DNA of 64,000 nucleotides from assembly GCA_016713435.1 (NCBI GenBank), contig JADJPD010000029.1, positions 1-64,000 of the forward strand, written 5' to 3'. This DNA comes from Gemmatimonadota bacterium. GTDB lineage: Bacteria; Gemmatimonadota; Gemmatimonadetes; Gemmatimonadales; GWC2-71-9. Positions 17,114 through 26,536 of this stretch are shown piece by piece (the first letter of the stretch is position 1; every line of letters begins with the position of its first letter). The translations under genes were made by a program, and so were the position numbers. The notes below the pieces were generated by a model that made no database searches, was not told where the DNA came from, and saw nothing but the letters and a program-made list of their open reading frames with translations.

Positions 17114-18999
17114 TCAGGAAGGGCGGAGGCCGCCGGCCCGGCTCTCCTCGCGGACGCCCTCCGGGTCCCAGCCGCGGTCCTGGCCGTCGCTGAACTCGCC
17201 CCGATCGGACTGCAGCAGCGCCTCGAGGGCGGCGATGCGGTCGCGGGCCAGCGAGATGTAGGCGGAACGGTCGCGGCGGGTGGCGGCGAGCTCGGTGAGG
17301 GCGGCCTCGTCGTACTTGCGGAACACCTGCGCGGCGCGGTGCGCGGCGTAGGCGCGCATGCCGAGCAGGCGGAGCGCGTCCACGCCCACGCGGAGCGAGG
17401 TGTCGAGCGTGTCGCGGTAGATGTGAGTGAGGCCCAGGTCCATGAGCTCGTAGGTGTCGGGGCGGTCGGTGGCGCGGGCCAGCACGGTGAGGTGCGGGAA
17501 GTGCTGCTGCACCAGGCGCGCCAGCTCCAGGTTCTTCTCCGGGCTGTCGAGCGCCAGGATGATGACCCGCGCCTGGTGGGCGCCGGCCGCGGTGAGGAGG
17601 TCGAGGCGCGTGGCGTCGCCGTAGAAGACCTTGAGGCCCATGCGGCGGAGCAGCTCCACGCGGTCGCTGTCGTTGTCGAGCACCACGGCGGGATGGCCGT
17701 TGGCGCGGAGCAGCCGCCCCACCGTGTTGCCGAACCGGCCGAAGCCGCAGATGATCACCCCCGCCTGGTCATCGATGGCATCGGCGGCGCGCTCTTCCCC
17801 ACGCCCGGCGATGACGCGCGGCGCGATGAGCCGCTCGTACGCCACCATGAGGAGCGGGGTGACGGCCATGCTGAGCGCGGTGACCGCGACGAGCGGGCCC
17901 GTCACCTCCACGCCGAGCACCCCGAGGCTCGCCGCGAAGGCCAGCAGCACGAAGGCGAACTCCCCCACCTGCGGCAAGGCGAAGGCGAGCAGCAGGCCCT
18001 GGTCGGTGGAGAGCCGGAAGACGCGCGCCAGCGCCGCCAGCACCAGCAGCTTGGCCACCAGCACCAGCCCCACCAGTCCCACGATGGTCCCCGGCCGCTC
18101 GGCGATGAGCCGGAAGTCGATGGACGCGCCCACCGCAATGAAGAACAAGCCGAGCAGCAGGCCCTTGAACGGCTCGATGTCGGCCTCGAGCTCGTGGCGG
18201 TACTCGCTGTCAGCCAGCACCACGCCGGCGAGGAAGGTCCCGAGCGCGGGCGAGAGTCCCACCGACTGCATCAGCAGCGCGATGCCGATCACCAGCAGGA
18301 GGGCGGCGGCGGTGAACAACTCGCGGAGCCCCGTGCGGGCCACGGCGCGGAGCGCCGGCCGCACCGCGAAGCGGCCGAGTGCGACGACACCGGCCACGGC
18401 GCCGAGCACCACGAGCGTCTTGCCCCAGGCGGGGAGGCCGTCCGCCCAGCTGCCGTGCTCCGCCACCGCCACGGCGCCGGCCGGCGCCAGCAGCGGGAAG
18501 AGCGCCAGCATGGGGATCACGGCCAGGTCCTGGAAGAGCAGCACGGCGAAGCTGCTCTGGCCGGCCGCCGTCTTCATCAGGCCCTTCTCGCCCAGCATCT
18601 GCAGGACGATGGCGGTGGAGCTCATGGACAGTGTCAGGCCCACGGCCACCGCGGCCGGGAACGGCAGCCCCAGCAGGAGGGCGATGCCCCCGAGCACGGC
18701 GGCGGTGCCCACCACCTGCAGCCCCCCGAGCCCGAGGATCGGCGCGCGGAGCCGCCAGAGGAGCGCGGGCTCCAGCTCGAGCCCCACCAGGAACAGCATC
18801 ATCACCACGCCGAACTCGGCCACGTGCATGACGTCGGCACCTTCCTGCCCCACCAGGTGGAGCCCGAAGGGCCCGATGATCACGCCGGCCAGGGAGGTAG
18901 CCGAGCACCGAGCCGAGCCCCCGCCCGCTTGGCGAGCGGCACGGCCACGCACGCGGCCGCCAGGTAGACGAAGGCCTGGCCGAGGAAGCCGCCGCTCAT
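17114..18999 (-). CDS. KefB/KefC-type potassium:proton antiporter, two nearby frameshifts
   Basis: The reconstructed protein is about 627 residues. It begins MSGGFLGQAFVYLAAACVAV and continues through LGSVLGYLLAGVIIGPFGLH once two single-base excesses near 18906 and 18924 are removed. About twelve membrane helices form the CPA2 exchanger domain (FLVGLELEPALLWRL, SMSSTAIVLQ, FQDLAVIPML). A TrkA-N domain follows (GVIICGFGRFGNTVGRLL, with the GxGxxG nucleotide loop). Kef systems release potassium and acidify the cytoplasm under electrophile stress, gated by glutathione adducts and a KefF-type partner. Here the partner gene precedes it with ATGA overlap. The charged C-terminal tail may be regulatory. 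Confidence 0.85.
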
Positions 19000-19553
19000 G
19001 GGGCCTCCGCGGGGACGGGGAGGGTGTCGCGCAGCTGCTCGAGGTGGCGGCGGTAGGCGGCGGCGGCCGCGTCGATCTCCGGCAGCTCCATGCGGTGGCT
19101 GCCCAGCACCACGTAGGGCGGGAGCCATTCCATGCCGCAGAGCCGCGCGGTCTGTTCCACGGGGAAGAGGAAGTCGGTGACCGGGTGCGCGTTGAAGCCG
19201 CCGGGCTGGTACGCCTGGGCGCCGCCGCCGGCGCTGGTGACCACCTGCAGCCGCTTGCCCCGGAGCCGGGTGCCGGCGCGCCCGTAGGCCCAGCCGTGCT
19301 CCAGGACCAGGTCCTGCCACTGCTTGAGGATGGCGGGGGTGCTGTACCAGTAGAGCGGGTACTGCAGCAGGATCACGGGGTGGGTGAGCAGCAGTTCCTG
19401 CTCCCGCCGCACGTCGATGTCGAAGTCCGGGTACGCCTCGTAGAGGTCGTGGACGTAGACGCCGGGGAGGCCCGCGGCCGCGTCGAGCAGGCGGCGGTGG
19501 ACCCGGGACTTCTCGAGCGCGGGATGCGCAAAGAGCACGAGGATGGAGGCCAT
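18996..19553 (-). CDS. KefF-like NAD(P)H quinone oxidoreductase
   Basis: 185 residues of the flavodoxin-like family: SILVLFAHPALEKSRVHRRL at the N-terminus, VYVHDLYEAYPDFDID, ILLQYPLYWYSTPAILKQW (the FMN-loop motif) and VVTSAGGGAQAYQPGG. KefF proteins bind FMN, reduce quinones and activate the KefC antiporter as an ancillary subunit. The ATG at 19553 is chosen over a longer frame whose first residues do not look like protein. The stop overlaps the KefC start, so both are made together in stoichiometry. This pairing supports the antiporter call. Confidence 0.88.
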   Translation of the reverse strand: MASILVLFAHPALEKSRVHRRLLDAAAGLPGVYVHDLYEAYPDFDIDVRREQELLLTHPVILLQYPLYWYSTPAILKQWQDLVLEHGWAYGRAGTRLRGKRLQVVTSAGGGAQAYQPGGFNAHPVTDFLFPVEQTARLCGMEWLPPYVVLGSHRMELPEIDAAAAAYRRHLEQLRDTLPVPAEAP

Positions 19554-19630
19554 GCCCGAATGATCCCCGGTCCCGGTTTGGCCGCAAGCCCCGGATAGCC
19601 GCCGCCCCGCCCGGCCCTTATCCTCCTGCC

Positions 19631-20713
19631 ATGGCCCCGCCCCCCACTCTCCCTGACGCAACGGCCTGGGAGGCCGTGACCCGGCGCGATGCCGCGTGGG
19701 ACGGGAAGTTCGTCTACGCGGTGACGAGCACCGGGATCTTCTGCCGGCCGTCCTGCCCCTCCCGGCGGGCGCGGCGGGACCGGGTGCGGTTCTACGCCAC
19801 GCCGGCCGAGGCGCGGGCGGCGGGGTTCCGGGCCTGCAAGCGCTGCAAGCCGGAGCAGGCCAGCGTGGTGAGTGCGGCGGCGCAGGCGGTGGCGAAGGCG
19901 CGGGCCCTGCTCGATGCCGCGGGCGGCGCGCCGGTCTCGCTGGCCGAACTCTCGGCGGCCACGGGCCTGAGCGCCTGGCACCTGCAGCGCACCTTCAAGA
20001 AGCTCACCGGCCTCTCGCCGCGGGAGTACGCCGAGGCCCGGCGCGCGGAACGGCTGCGTGAGGCACTCCGGGTGGAGCCGAGCGTGAGCCGGGCCACCTA
20101 TGAGACGGGGTTCGGCTCGTCGAGCCGGCTCTACGAGCGGGCACACCTGCTGCTCGGCATGACGCCGGGCGCGTACAGGAAAGGCGGGGCGGGCATGGAG
20201 ATCCGGTACACCATCGTGGGCTCACCGCTCGGGCGACTGCTGGTGGGCGTCACCGCGCGCGGCGTGGCCGCCGTGCTGCTCGGCGAGGACGATCGCCTGC
20301 TGGTGGCGGAACTGGAGGAGAAGTTCCCCAATGCCGCACGCGAGCGCGTGGACGACGGCGCGGAGGAATGGCTCGGCGGGCTGGTGAAGGAGGTGGCGCG
20401 GCGGATCGAGCGCCCCGGGAGTCCGGGCGGCGCGCCGCTGCCGCTCGACCTGGTGGGCACGGCGTTCCAGTGGCGCGTCTGGCAGGCGCTGCTCGAGATC
20501 CCGGCCGGCGAGACGGTGAGCTACCAGGAACTGGCCGCGCGTCTCGGCATGCCCACGAGCACGCGGGCCGTGGCCAGCGCGGTGGCGGCCAATCGCGCGG
20601 CGGTGCTGGTGCCCTGCCACCGCGTGGTGCGCAGTGACGGGTCGCTCGGCGGCTATCGCTGGGGCCTGCCGCGAAAGCGGGCATTGCTCGAGCAGGAGCG
20701 CGCTACCTCCTGA
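19631..20713 (+). CDS. ada: Bifunctional transcriptional activator / DNA-alkylation repair protein Ada
   Basis: 360 residues with the full Ada layout. The N-terminal zinc domain has Cys38, Cys42, Cys69 and Cys72 (GIFCRPSCPSRR, RACKRCKPE). One of these accepts methyl groups from phosphotriesters and switches the protein to an activator. An AraC-type HTH domain follows (LSAWHLQRTFKKLTGLSPRE, ATYETGFGSSSRLYE). The C-terminal methyltransferase domain has the PCHRVV motif with Cys329 as acceptor for O6-methylguanine, plus GTAFQWRVWQAL and YQELAARLG. Ada usually controls its own gene. It diverges from the KefF gene across 77 bp, and nothing downstream looks like an adaptive-response partner. Confidence 0.93.
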   Translation: MAPPPTLPDATAWEAVTRRDAAWDGKFVYAVTSTGIFCRPSCPSRRARRDRVRFYATPAEARAAGFRACKRCKPEQASVVSAAAQAVAKARALLDAAGGAPVSLAELSAATGLSAWHLQRTFKKLTGLSPREYAEARRAERLREALRVEPSVSRATYETGFGSSSRLYERAHLLLGMTPGAYRKGGAGMEIRYTIVGSPLGRLLVGVTARGVAAVLLGEDDRLLVAELEEKFPNAARERVDDGAEEWLGGLVKEVARRIERPGSPGGAPLPLDLVGTAFQWRVWQALLEIPAGETVSYQELAARLGMPTSTRAVASAVAANRAAVLVPCHRVVRSDGSLGGYRWGLPRKRALLEQERATS

Positions 20714-20753
20714 GGCTGCTTGCCGGGAGGACGCGTCGGCCCCAAACTCCGGC

Positions 20754-21146
20754 ATGTCCTCGCTCCGCACCACCGCCCTCGCGCTCACCGGCTTTGGGGT
20801 GCCGGCCACCGTGGCCAGCGCCGAGATCCGCGAACTGAGCCCGGGGGAGCGGCTGCGCCGCGGGCTCGGCGCCGCGGGGCTCGGCCTCCTGCTCGCCATC
20901 CTGACGCTGCCCATTCCCATCGTGCATTTCGTCTTCCCGCTGGTGGCGCTGGTGGGCGGGCTGGTCCTCGGCGTGCGACGCTTCGGGCAGGGGGAGCTCT
21001 TCCACCGGGTGGAGGGGCCGTGCCCCTTCTGCGGGCGGGATGGGCGCTGGGGGCTCACCCACGCGCCGGTCAAGCTGCCGCGCGAACTCTCGTGCCCCGC
21101 CTGCCGCAAGACCCTCGAACTCGAGGCGCCGCGCACGGGGGGTTGA
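20754..21146 (+). CDS. Small membrane protein with C-terminal zinc-ribbon-like cysteines
   Basis: 130 residues. After about 40 soluble residues comes a pair of hydrophobic segments (GLGLLLAILTLPIPIVHFVF and LVALVGGLVLGV), then a C-terminal region with CPFC and CPAC about 30 residues apart, a spacing that suits a zinc ribbon. No enzymatic motif is seen. The N-terminus contains FGVPATVASAEI. It lies between ada and a secreted protein on the same strand, but the gaps do not force co-transcription. Family not recognised. Confidence 0.6.
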   Translation: MSSLRTTALALTGFGVPATVASAEIRELSPGERLRRGLGAAGLGLLLAILTLPIPIVHFVFPLVALVGGLVLGVRRFGQGELFHRVEGPCPFCGRDGRWGLTHAPVKLPRELSCPACRKTLELEAPRTGG

Positions 21147-21204
21147 GAAACGGCTTCCGGCGGGGATCTTTCGTCCGGTCCCCTCTCCCCTCCGGAGCCC
21201 CTCC

Positions 21205-21771
21205 ATGCGCATCTCCCCGCTGCTGGCCACCGCCCTCCTGGCGGCGCCGCTCGCCGCGCAGGTCCCCAGCCCTGACATCCAGATTGCCGCCGCCGTGCAG
21301 CCGCTGCCCGAGGCCGACCGCGCCAAGGCGACGGTGATCGGTTACCGCAACTACGGCCGCCTCACGGTGCTGCGCGAGGGGACGGGCCCCATGGTCTGCC
21401 TGGCGGACGATCCCGCCGCGGAAGCCTGGCACGTGGCCTGTTACCACAAGGACCTCGAGCCCTTCATGGCGCGCGGCCGCGAGCTCGAGGCGCAGGGCCT
21501 CAAGCGGCCCGCCATCGACAGCGTCCGCCTGGCCGAGATCACGGCCAGGACGCTGCCGTTCCCCGACGGCCCGCGCGCACTGATCAACCTCTCGGCGCCC
21601 AAGGACAGCATCGACGCGGCCACCGGCATCGCGCGGAGCCCGCGGCGGCTCGACGTGCTCTACATCCCCTACGTGACGGGCGCCGCGGTGGGCCTCCCGG
21701 AGCGCCCGGGCGTGGGGCCGTGGGTGATGTATCCCGGGAAGCCGTGGGCGCACCTGATGATCATGCGCTGA
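21205..21771 (+). CDS. Secreted hypothetical protein
   Basis: 188 residues with a signal peptide (MRISPLLATALLAAPLAAQV, probable cleavage after AAQ or nearby). The mature part includes TVIGYRNYGRLTVLREGTGP, MVCLADDPAAEAWHVACYHK, where two cysteines could pair, and GVGPWVMYPGKPWAHLMIM at the end. I do not recognise the family. The stop is followed after a single base by the GTG of the FAD oxidoreductase, so they may be co-transcribed. Confidence 0.7.
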   Translation: MRISPLLATALLAAPLAAQVPSPDIQIAAAVQPLPEADRAKATVIGYRNYGRLTVLREGTGPMVCLADDPAAEAWHVACYHKDLEPFMARGRELEAQGLKRPAIDSVRLAEITARTLPFPDGPRALINLSAPKDSIDAATGIARSPRRLDVLYIPYVTGAAVGLPERPGVGPWVMYPGKPWAHLMIMR

Positions 21772-21772
21772 C

Positions 21773-23255
21773 GTGGACCCGATCGAGCGCGACTGCTTCT
21801 GGCTCGCGGGGCTCGCGCCCCGCGAGGTGACCCCGCTGGCCGCACCCGCCACCGCCGACATCGTGGTGGTGGGCGCCGGCCTCACGGGGCTCTGGTGCGC
21901 GCTCTTCCTCAAGGAGATGGCGCCGGAGCGGGAGGTCGCGGTGGTGGAGCAGGGCATCGCCGCCTACGGGGGCGAGCGGCCGGAACGCCGGCATGCTCTC
22001 CGAGACCGTGGACCACAGCCATGCCCTGGCCATCCAGCACTTCGGGATGGACGAGGCCCGCCGCCTGGCCCGCGTGGGCGAGGCGAACGTGGCGGAGATG
22101 CTCGCCTTCCTGGCCGAGCGAGGCATTGCCTGCGAGTGGGAGCCGACGGGGCGCCTCATGGTGGCGCTCACCGACGGGCACGTCGAGGAGTGCCACCGGA
22201 ACCTGGCCATCGCGCAGGAACTCGGCATCACGGGCTGGCGCTACCTCAGTGCGGACGAGGTGCGGGCCGAGGTGCACAGCCCGCTCTACCGGGGCGCCCT
22301 GGCGGTGAGCCGGGGCGGCATCTGCAACCCGGCGCGGCTCACCGACGGCCTTCGCGCCGAGGCGGTGCGCCAGGGGGTGCGGGTGTACGAGCGGTCGGTG
22401 GTGCGCGCCATCGAGGAGGAGGGGCGCCAGCTCCGGGTGCGGAGCGCGGCGGGCGGCTCGCTCGTGGCCGGGCACGTGGTGCTGGCGACGAGCGCCTACA
22501 CCCACCACCTGCTGCCGAGGGTGCTGCGCCGCTTCATCCCGCTGTACGACTACATCATGGTCAGCGAGCCGCTGAGCGCCGCCCAGTGGCAGGCGATCGG
22601 CTGGCAGAAGCGCCAGGGCATCACCGACGGCCGCACCTTCTTCAACTACTACCGGCCAACGGCCGACGGCCGGGTGCTCTGGGGCACCAGCGAGGCCGCC
22701 TACCACGGCCCGAACCGCGTGGACCCGGCGTGCGACCACTCGCCTGGTCACTATGCCTCGCTCGAGGCCGGCTGGAAGCGGCACTTCCCCGATGCGGCGG
22801 ACTTGCGCTGGGAGTACCGGTGGGGCGGTGCCATCTGCTCCACTACGCGCCTGACGCCGTTCTTCGGCCGTGCCTTCGAGAACCGGCTCTCCTACGGCCT
22901 CGGCTTCACCGGCCACGGCCTCGGCAGCACCCGCATCGCCGGGCGCATCCTGGCCCACATGGCCCTGAACCGTCCTGGCGACGTGCTCTCCCTCCCGCTC
23001 GTGACCCAGCCCCCCTTCCCATATCCGCCGGAGCCGCTCCGCGGCTGGGCGGTGAACGCGGTGACGCGCGCGCTGCGCCAGGTGGACGAGGGGCGGCCGC
23101 CGAACCTCATGCTGCGGGCGCTGGACCGGCTGGGGATCGGGTTCGTCGGGTGGGCGCGGGGGTTCACCGCAGAGACTCAGAGGCGCGGAGGGCGCAGAGG
23201 ACCTGCACGGCACAGCGGGGCTGTCTCGAGACGAGCCCGCCGTCCGGGGGTGTGA
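21773..23255 (+). CDS. DadA-like FAD-dependent oxidoreductase, one frameshift; tail inside a repeat
   Basis: About 494 residues once one base is added near 21973. The N-terminus has the dinucleotide-binding loop ADIVVVGAGLTGLWCALFL. After the break it reads SGRNAGMLSETVDHSHALAI, the flavin-contact motif of DAO-type amine or amino-acid oxidases. GLGFTGHGLGSTRIAGRI is the second FAD contact. Such enzymes oxidise amino acids or gamma-glutamyl-polyamines. The next two genes, on the opposite strand, degrade beta-amino acids, so an amine substrate is plausible. The last 30 or so residues (from FTAETQRRGG) are encoded by repeat copy B, which has evidently replaced the original C-terminus. GTG start. 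Confidence 0.8.
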
Positions 23256-23383
23256 GTTCGGCCCAGGCCACGACCCCATCCGGCTGCCAGACCACCCTAA
23301 ATTCACTGCACTCCCGTCGCGGTGGGCCCCTCTCGAGCGCAGGTCCTCTGCGGCCTCTGGGTCCTCCGCGCCTCTGCGGTGAA
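23163..23383. repeat. MITE-like element, copy B, inverted relative to A and C
   Basis: 221 bp, ends TTCACCGCAGAG / CTCTGCGGTGAA with imperfect terminal inverted repeats of about 44 bp. Reading its minus strand recovers the same inner landmarks as copy A (GTGCAGTGAATTTAGGGTGG, then TCTGGCAGC), so it is inserted in the opposite orientation. Its left end overlaps the coding frame of the FAD oxidoreductase, and its right end lies 17 bp from the convergent aminotransferase. Confidence 0.85.
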
Positions 23384-23400
23384 CCACCGGAGCGCTCAGC

Positions 23401-24762
23401 TCACCCTTCGACGCGCGTCAAGGCCGCATCGAGCGCCTCCAGCGCGAAGTCCACGTCCGCGGCCGTGAGGCACATGGGGGGCTTGATGCGGAGGGTGTTG
23501 CCGTCGAGGCCGCCCTTGCCGATCAGGATGCCGAACTCGCGCAGGTGCTCCATGACGGCCAGCGCCTCTTCCTTGGCGGGCGCCTTGGTGCCGCGGTCCT
23601 TCACCAGCTCCACGCCGAGCATGAGGCCCTTGCCCCGGACGTCGCCGATCAGGCGGTGGCGGCGCTGCAGGTCCTCGAGGCCGGCCTTGAAGCGGCCGCC
23701 GACGGACTTGGCCTTGCCCTGGATGCCCTCGTCGTCGATCACCTGCAGCGTGGCGAGGCCGGCCGCCATGCTGATGGGGTTGCCGCCGAAGGTGTTGAAG
23801 TGGATGCGCTGCGTCAGCTTCTCGGCGATCTCGCGCCGGGTGGTGACGGCCGCGAGCGGCGCCCCGTTGCCGATGCCCTTCGCCATGGTGACGATGTCCG
23901 GCACCACGCCGTAGTTCTGGAAGCCCCAGTAGTGCTCGCCGGTGCGGCCGAAGCCGGTCTGCACCTCGTCGGCGATGCAGAGGCCGCCGGCGGCGCGGGC
24001 GTGGGCGTACGCCTCACGGAGATAGTTGGCCGCGCCCTGCGTGGCGCCGCCCACGCCCTGGATCGGTTCCGCCATGAACGCGGCGATGCCGCCCGGCGTC
24101 GAGTAGCGGATGATCTCCCGCACCTCGTTGGCGCTCTTGGTGGCGATCTCCTCCGGCGTCCCGCTGAAGGGGCTCCGGTACGGGTCGGGGCAGACCGCGT
24201 GATGGAAGCCGGAGTTGAGCTGCTGCGGGAACTTCCAGGTGTGGTGGCTGGTGGCCGCCATCATGGAGGAACTGCCGCCGTGATAGCTGTTCCGGACGGC
24301 GATCACGTCCTGGTTCCCGGTGTAGGCCCGGGCCAGCAGCACCGCGAGGTCGTTGGCCTCGCTCCCGGAGTTGACGAAATACGTGACGTCGAGGCCCGGC
24401 GGCATCTTGGACGCCAGCTTCTCGGCCAGCTTCGGGAAGTTGGGGTGCAGGTAGATGGTGGTGGTGTGCGCCAGCGTCTCGGCCTGCTCCTGGATGGCCT
24501 TGGTGACCCGCGGGTGGCAGTGCCCCACGCTCACCGTGACGATGCCGGCGAAGAGGTCGAGGTAGCGCCGTCCCGTCTCGTCGAAGAGGTACTGCATGTG
24601 GCCCTCGACGATCAGCAGCGGCTCCCGGTAGAGCGTGAAGATCGCGGGGTTGGTGTAGCGCTGCCGGAGGGCGAGGATCTCCGCCTTGGAGGGCCCGGTG
24701 TAGGGGCGGGGGCGGTGGTCGCTCGGGGGCATGGTCGGGATGCTCGGGGCGGTGGCGGTCAT
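23401..24762 (-). CDS. Class III aminotransferase, AGXT2-like
   Basis: 453 residues of fold-type I PLP enzyme. TYFVNSGSEANDLAVLLAR binds the cofactor phosphate, AVRNSYHGGSSS and ADEVQTGFGRTG are conserved, and Lys295 in TMAKGIGNGAP is the Schiff-base lysine. The TSHHTWKFP stretch resembles AGXT2-type enzymes, which transfer amino groups from alanine, beta-alanine or 3-aminoisobutyrate to glyoxylate or pyruvate. It lies 108 bp downstream of the semialdehyde dehydrogenase on the same strand: transaminating beta-alanine or 3-aminoisobutyrate would give exactly that enzyme's substrate. Substrate specificity is inferred from context. Confidence 0.88.
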   Translation of the reverse strand: MTATAPSIPTMPPSDHRPRPYTGPSKAEILALRQRYTNPAIFTLYREPLLIVEGHMQYLFDETGRRYLDLFAGIVTVSVGHCHPRVTKAIQEQAETLAHTTTIYLHPNFPKLAEKLASKMPPGLDVTYFVNSGSEANDLAVLLARAYTGNQDVIAVRNSYHGGSSSMMAATSHHTWKFPQQLNSGFHHAVCPDPYRSPFSGTPEEIATKSANEVREIIRYSTPGGIAAFMAEPIQGVGGATQGAANYLREAYAHARAAGGLCIADEVQTGFGRTGEHYWGFQNYGVVPDIVTMAKGIGNGAPLAAVTTRREIAEKLTQRIHFNTFGGNPISMAAGLATLQVIDDEGIQGKAKSVGGRFKAGLEDLQRRHRLIGDVRGKGLMLGVELVKDRGTKAPAKEEALAVMEHLREFGILIGKGGLDGNTLRIKPPMCLTAADVDFALEALDAALTRVEG

Positions 24763-24870
24763 GCGGGATTCCTCTGGTGCGGTGCTGCCGGGGGACCTCC
24801 AGGGATGGCCCCCACCTCGGTGCTGGCGAGATCCCCGCTCGCCTCGTGCTGCGGGCGCGACCCTAGCGCC

Positions 24871-26328
24871 TCACTTGCTCATCCAGTTGGTCCCGGCCTC
24901 CCGGTTCCACTTGGTGGTGATCTTCCGGCTCTGGGTCCAGAACTCGAGCGAGCCCTTCCCCGTGATGTCGCCCACGCCGAAGCGGGAGTCGTTCCAGCCG
25001 CCGAAGCCGAAGGGCTCGCGCGGCACCGGGACGCCCACGTTGACGCCCACCATGCCGGCGCTCGCCCGTTCCATGGCGCTCCGCGCCGCCCCGCCCGACT
25101 CCGTGAAGATGGACGCCGCGTTGCCGTAGGGCGAGGCATTCTCCACCGCAATGGCGCCATCCAGGTCCTTGGTCCGGACGATGGCCAGCACCGGGCCGAA
25201 CACTTCCTCCTGGGCAATCTTCATCTCGGGACGGACGTGGTCCAGCACCGTGGCGCCCACGTACCAGCCGCCTTCCTTGCCGGGAACGGTGGCGCCGCGG
25301 CCGTCCACGAGCAGCGTGGCGCCCTGCGCCACCGCCTCCGTGATGTAGCCCTCGATGCGCGCCTTGGCCGCGGCGGTGATGACGGGGCCCACGTCCTTGC
25401 CCGCCACCATCCGCCGGGCCTGGTGGGCCAGCTTGTCCACGATGTGGTCGGTGGCGGAGACCGCCACCATCACCGAGGCCGCCATGCAGCGCTGGCCGGT
25501 GCAGCCCGACATCGCCGCGAGCACGCCGCCCGCGGCCATCTCCGGGTCGGCATCGGGCATGACGATGACGTGGTTCTTGGCGCCACCGAGGCAGAGGGCG
25601 CGCTTCAGGTTCCCCGTGGCGCGGCGATAGACGGCCTGCGCCACCCTGGTGGAGCCCACGAAGGTGATGGCGCGGATCCGCGGGTGGTCGCACAGCGCCT
25701 CGGCGACCTCGCGGTCGCCCTGGACCACGTTGAAGACGCCGTCAGGGAGGCCGGCCTCCTTGAGCAGGGCGGCGATCCGGAGCGAGCTGTACGGCACCGT
25801 CTCCGAGGGCTTCATGATGAAGCAGTTGCCGAGCGCGATGGCGTTCGGGATGCTCCAGTGCGGCACCATCGAGGGGAAGTTGAACGGGTTGATGGCGGCC
25901 ACGACGCCGAGTGGGACCCGCTCGAGGCGGCACTCGACGCCGCGGCTCACCTCCAGCACCTCGCCCCCCGCCAGCTGCGGCAGCGAGCAGGCAAACTCGG
26001 TCAGCTCGATGGCCTTGAGGATCTCGGCGTCCGCCTCGCCGGGGAGCTTGCCGTGCTCCTCGGTGATCAGGGCGGAGAGCTCGCGGAGGTGCTTCTCCAG
26101 CAGGGTCTTGTAGCGGAAGAAGACCTGCACCCGCTCCTTGATGGGCAGCGTGCTCCAGGCGGGGAAGGCGGCCTCCGCGGCCTGGATCGCACGGTCCACC
26201 GTGGCGGCGTCGCCGAGGGGGACGCGGCCCAGCCGTGAGCCATCGGCCGGGTTGTGCACGTCCATGAACCGGGGGCCGCCGGCGACCGGCTGGCCGCCGA
26301 TGACGTGGGTGCAGTCGGGGTACTTCAC
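24871..26328 (-). CDS. mmsA: Methylmalonate-semialdehyde dehydrogenase (CoA-acylating)
   Basis: 485 residues of the aldehyde dehydrogenase superfamily. AAINPFNFPSMVPHWSIPNA, ITFVGSTRVAQAVY, LGGAKNHVIVMPDAD and catalytic Cys281 in TGQRCMA are all characteristic of the MmsA/IolA subgroup, which oxidises methylmalonate or malonate semialdehyde to propionyl- or acetyl-CoA with NAD and CoA. The GTG at 26328 with GAGGAG about 7 nt upstream is preferred over longer starts and gives the usual family length. With the downstream aminotransferase it forms a beta-alanine, 3-aminoisobutyrate or valine degradation unit. A TTGACA box on the minus strand near 26390 could belong to its promoter. Confidence 0.9.
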   Translation of the reverse strand: MKYPDCTHVIGGQPVAGGPRFMDVHNPADGSRLGRVPLGDAATVDRAIQAAEAAFPAWSTLPIKERVQVFFRYKTLLEKHLRELSALITEEHGKLPGEADAEILKAIELTEFACSLPQLAGGEVLEVSRGVECRLERVPLGVVAAINPFNFPSMVPHWSIPNAIALGNCFIMKPSETVPYSSLRIAALLKEAGLPDGVFNVVQGDREVAEALCDHPRIRAITFVGSTRVAQAVYRRATGNLKRALCLGGAKNHVIVMPDADPEMAAGGVLAAMSGCTGQRCMAASVMVAVSATDHIVDKLAHQARRMVAGKDVGPVITAAAKARIEGYITEAVAQGATLLVDGRGATVPGKEGGWYVGATVLDHVRPEMKIAQEEVFGPVLAIVRTKDLDGAIAVENASPYGNAASIFTESGGAARSAMERASAGMVGVNVGVPVPREPFGFGGWNDSRFGVGDITGKGSLEFWTQSRKITTKWNREAGTNWMSK

Positions 26329-26536
26329 GGGGGGCTCCTCAGGAGCGCGGGATGAGGCAGGGGAGTCTGGCGCGTCCCGGGGATCATTGTCAATGTTGTG
26401 GGCAGGTTCCTGATTACTATTGTAGGCGGGACCCATGGACCAACGCCCGGTGCCGAGTGGCGCGGGCCTTGCCCTTTCGGGACCAAGCCGGCGGCCATCT
26501 GGTCCGCCCCCACACACCTAAGTACAGGCTGGATCT

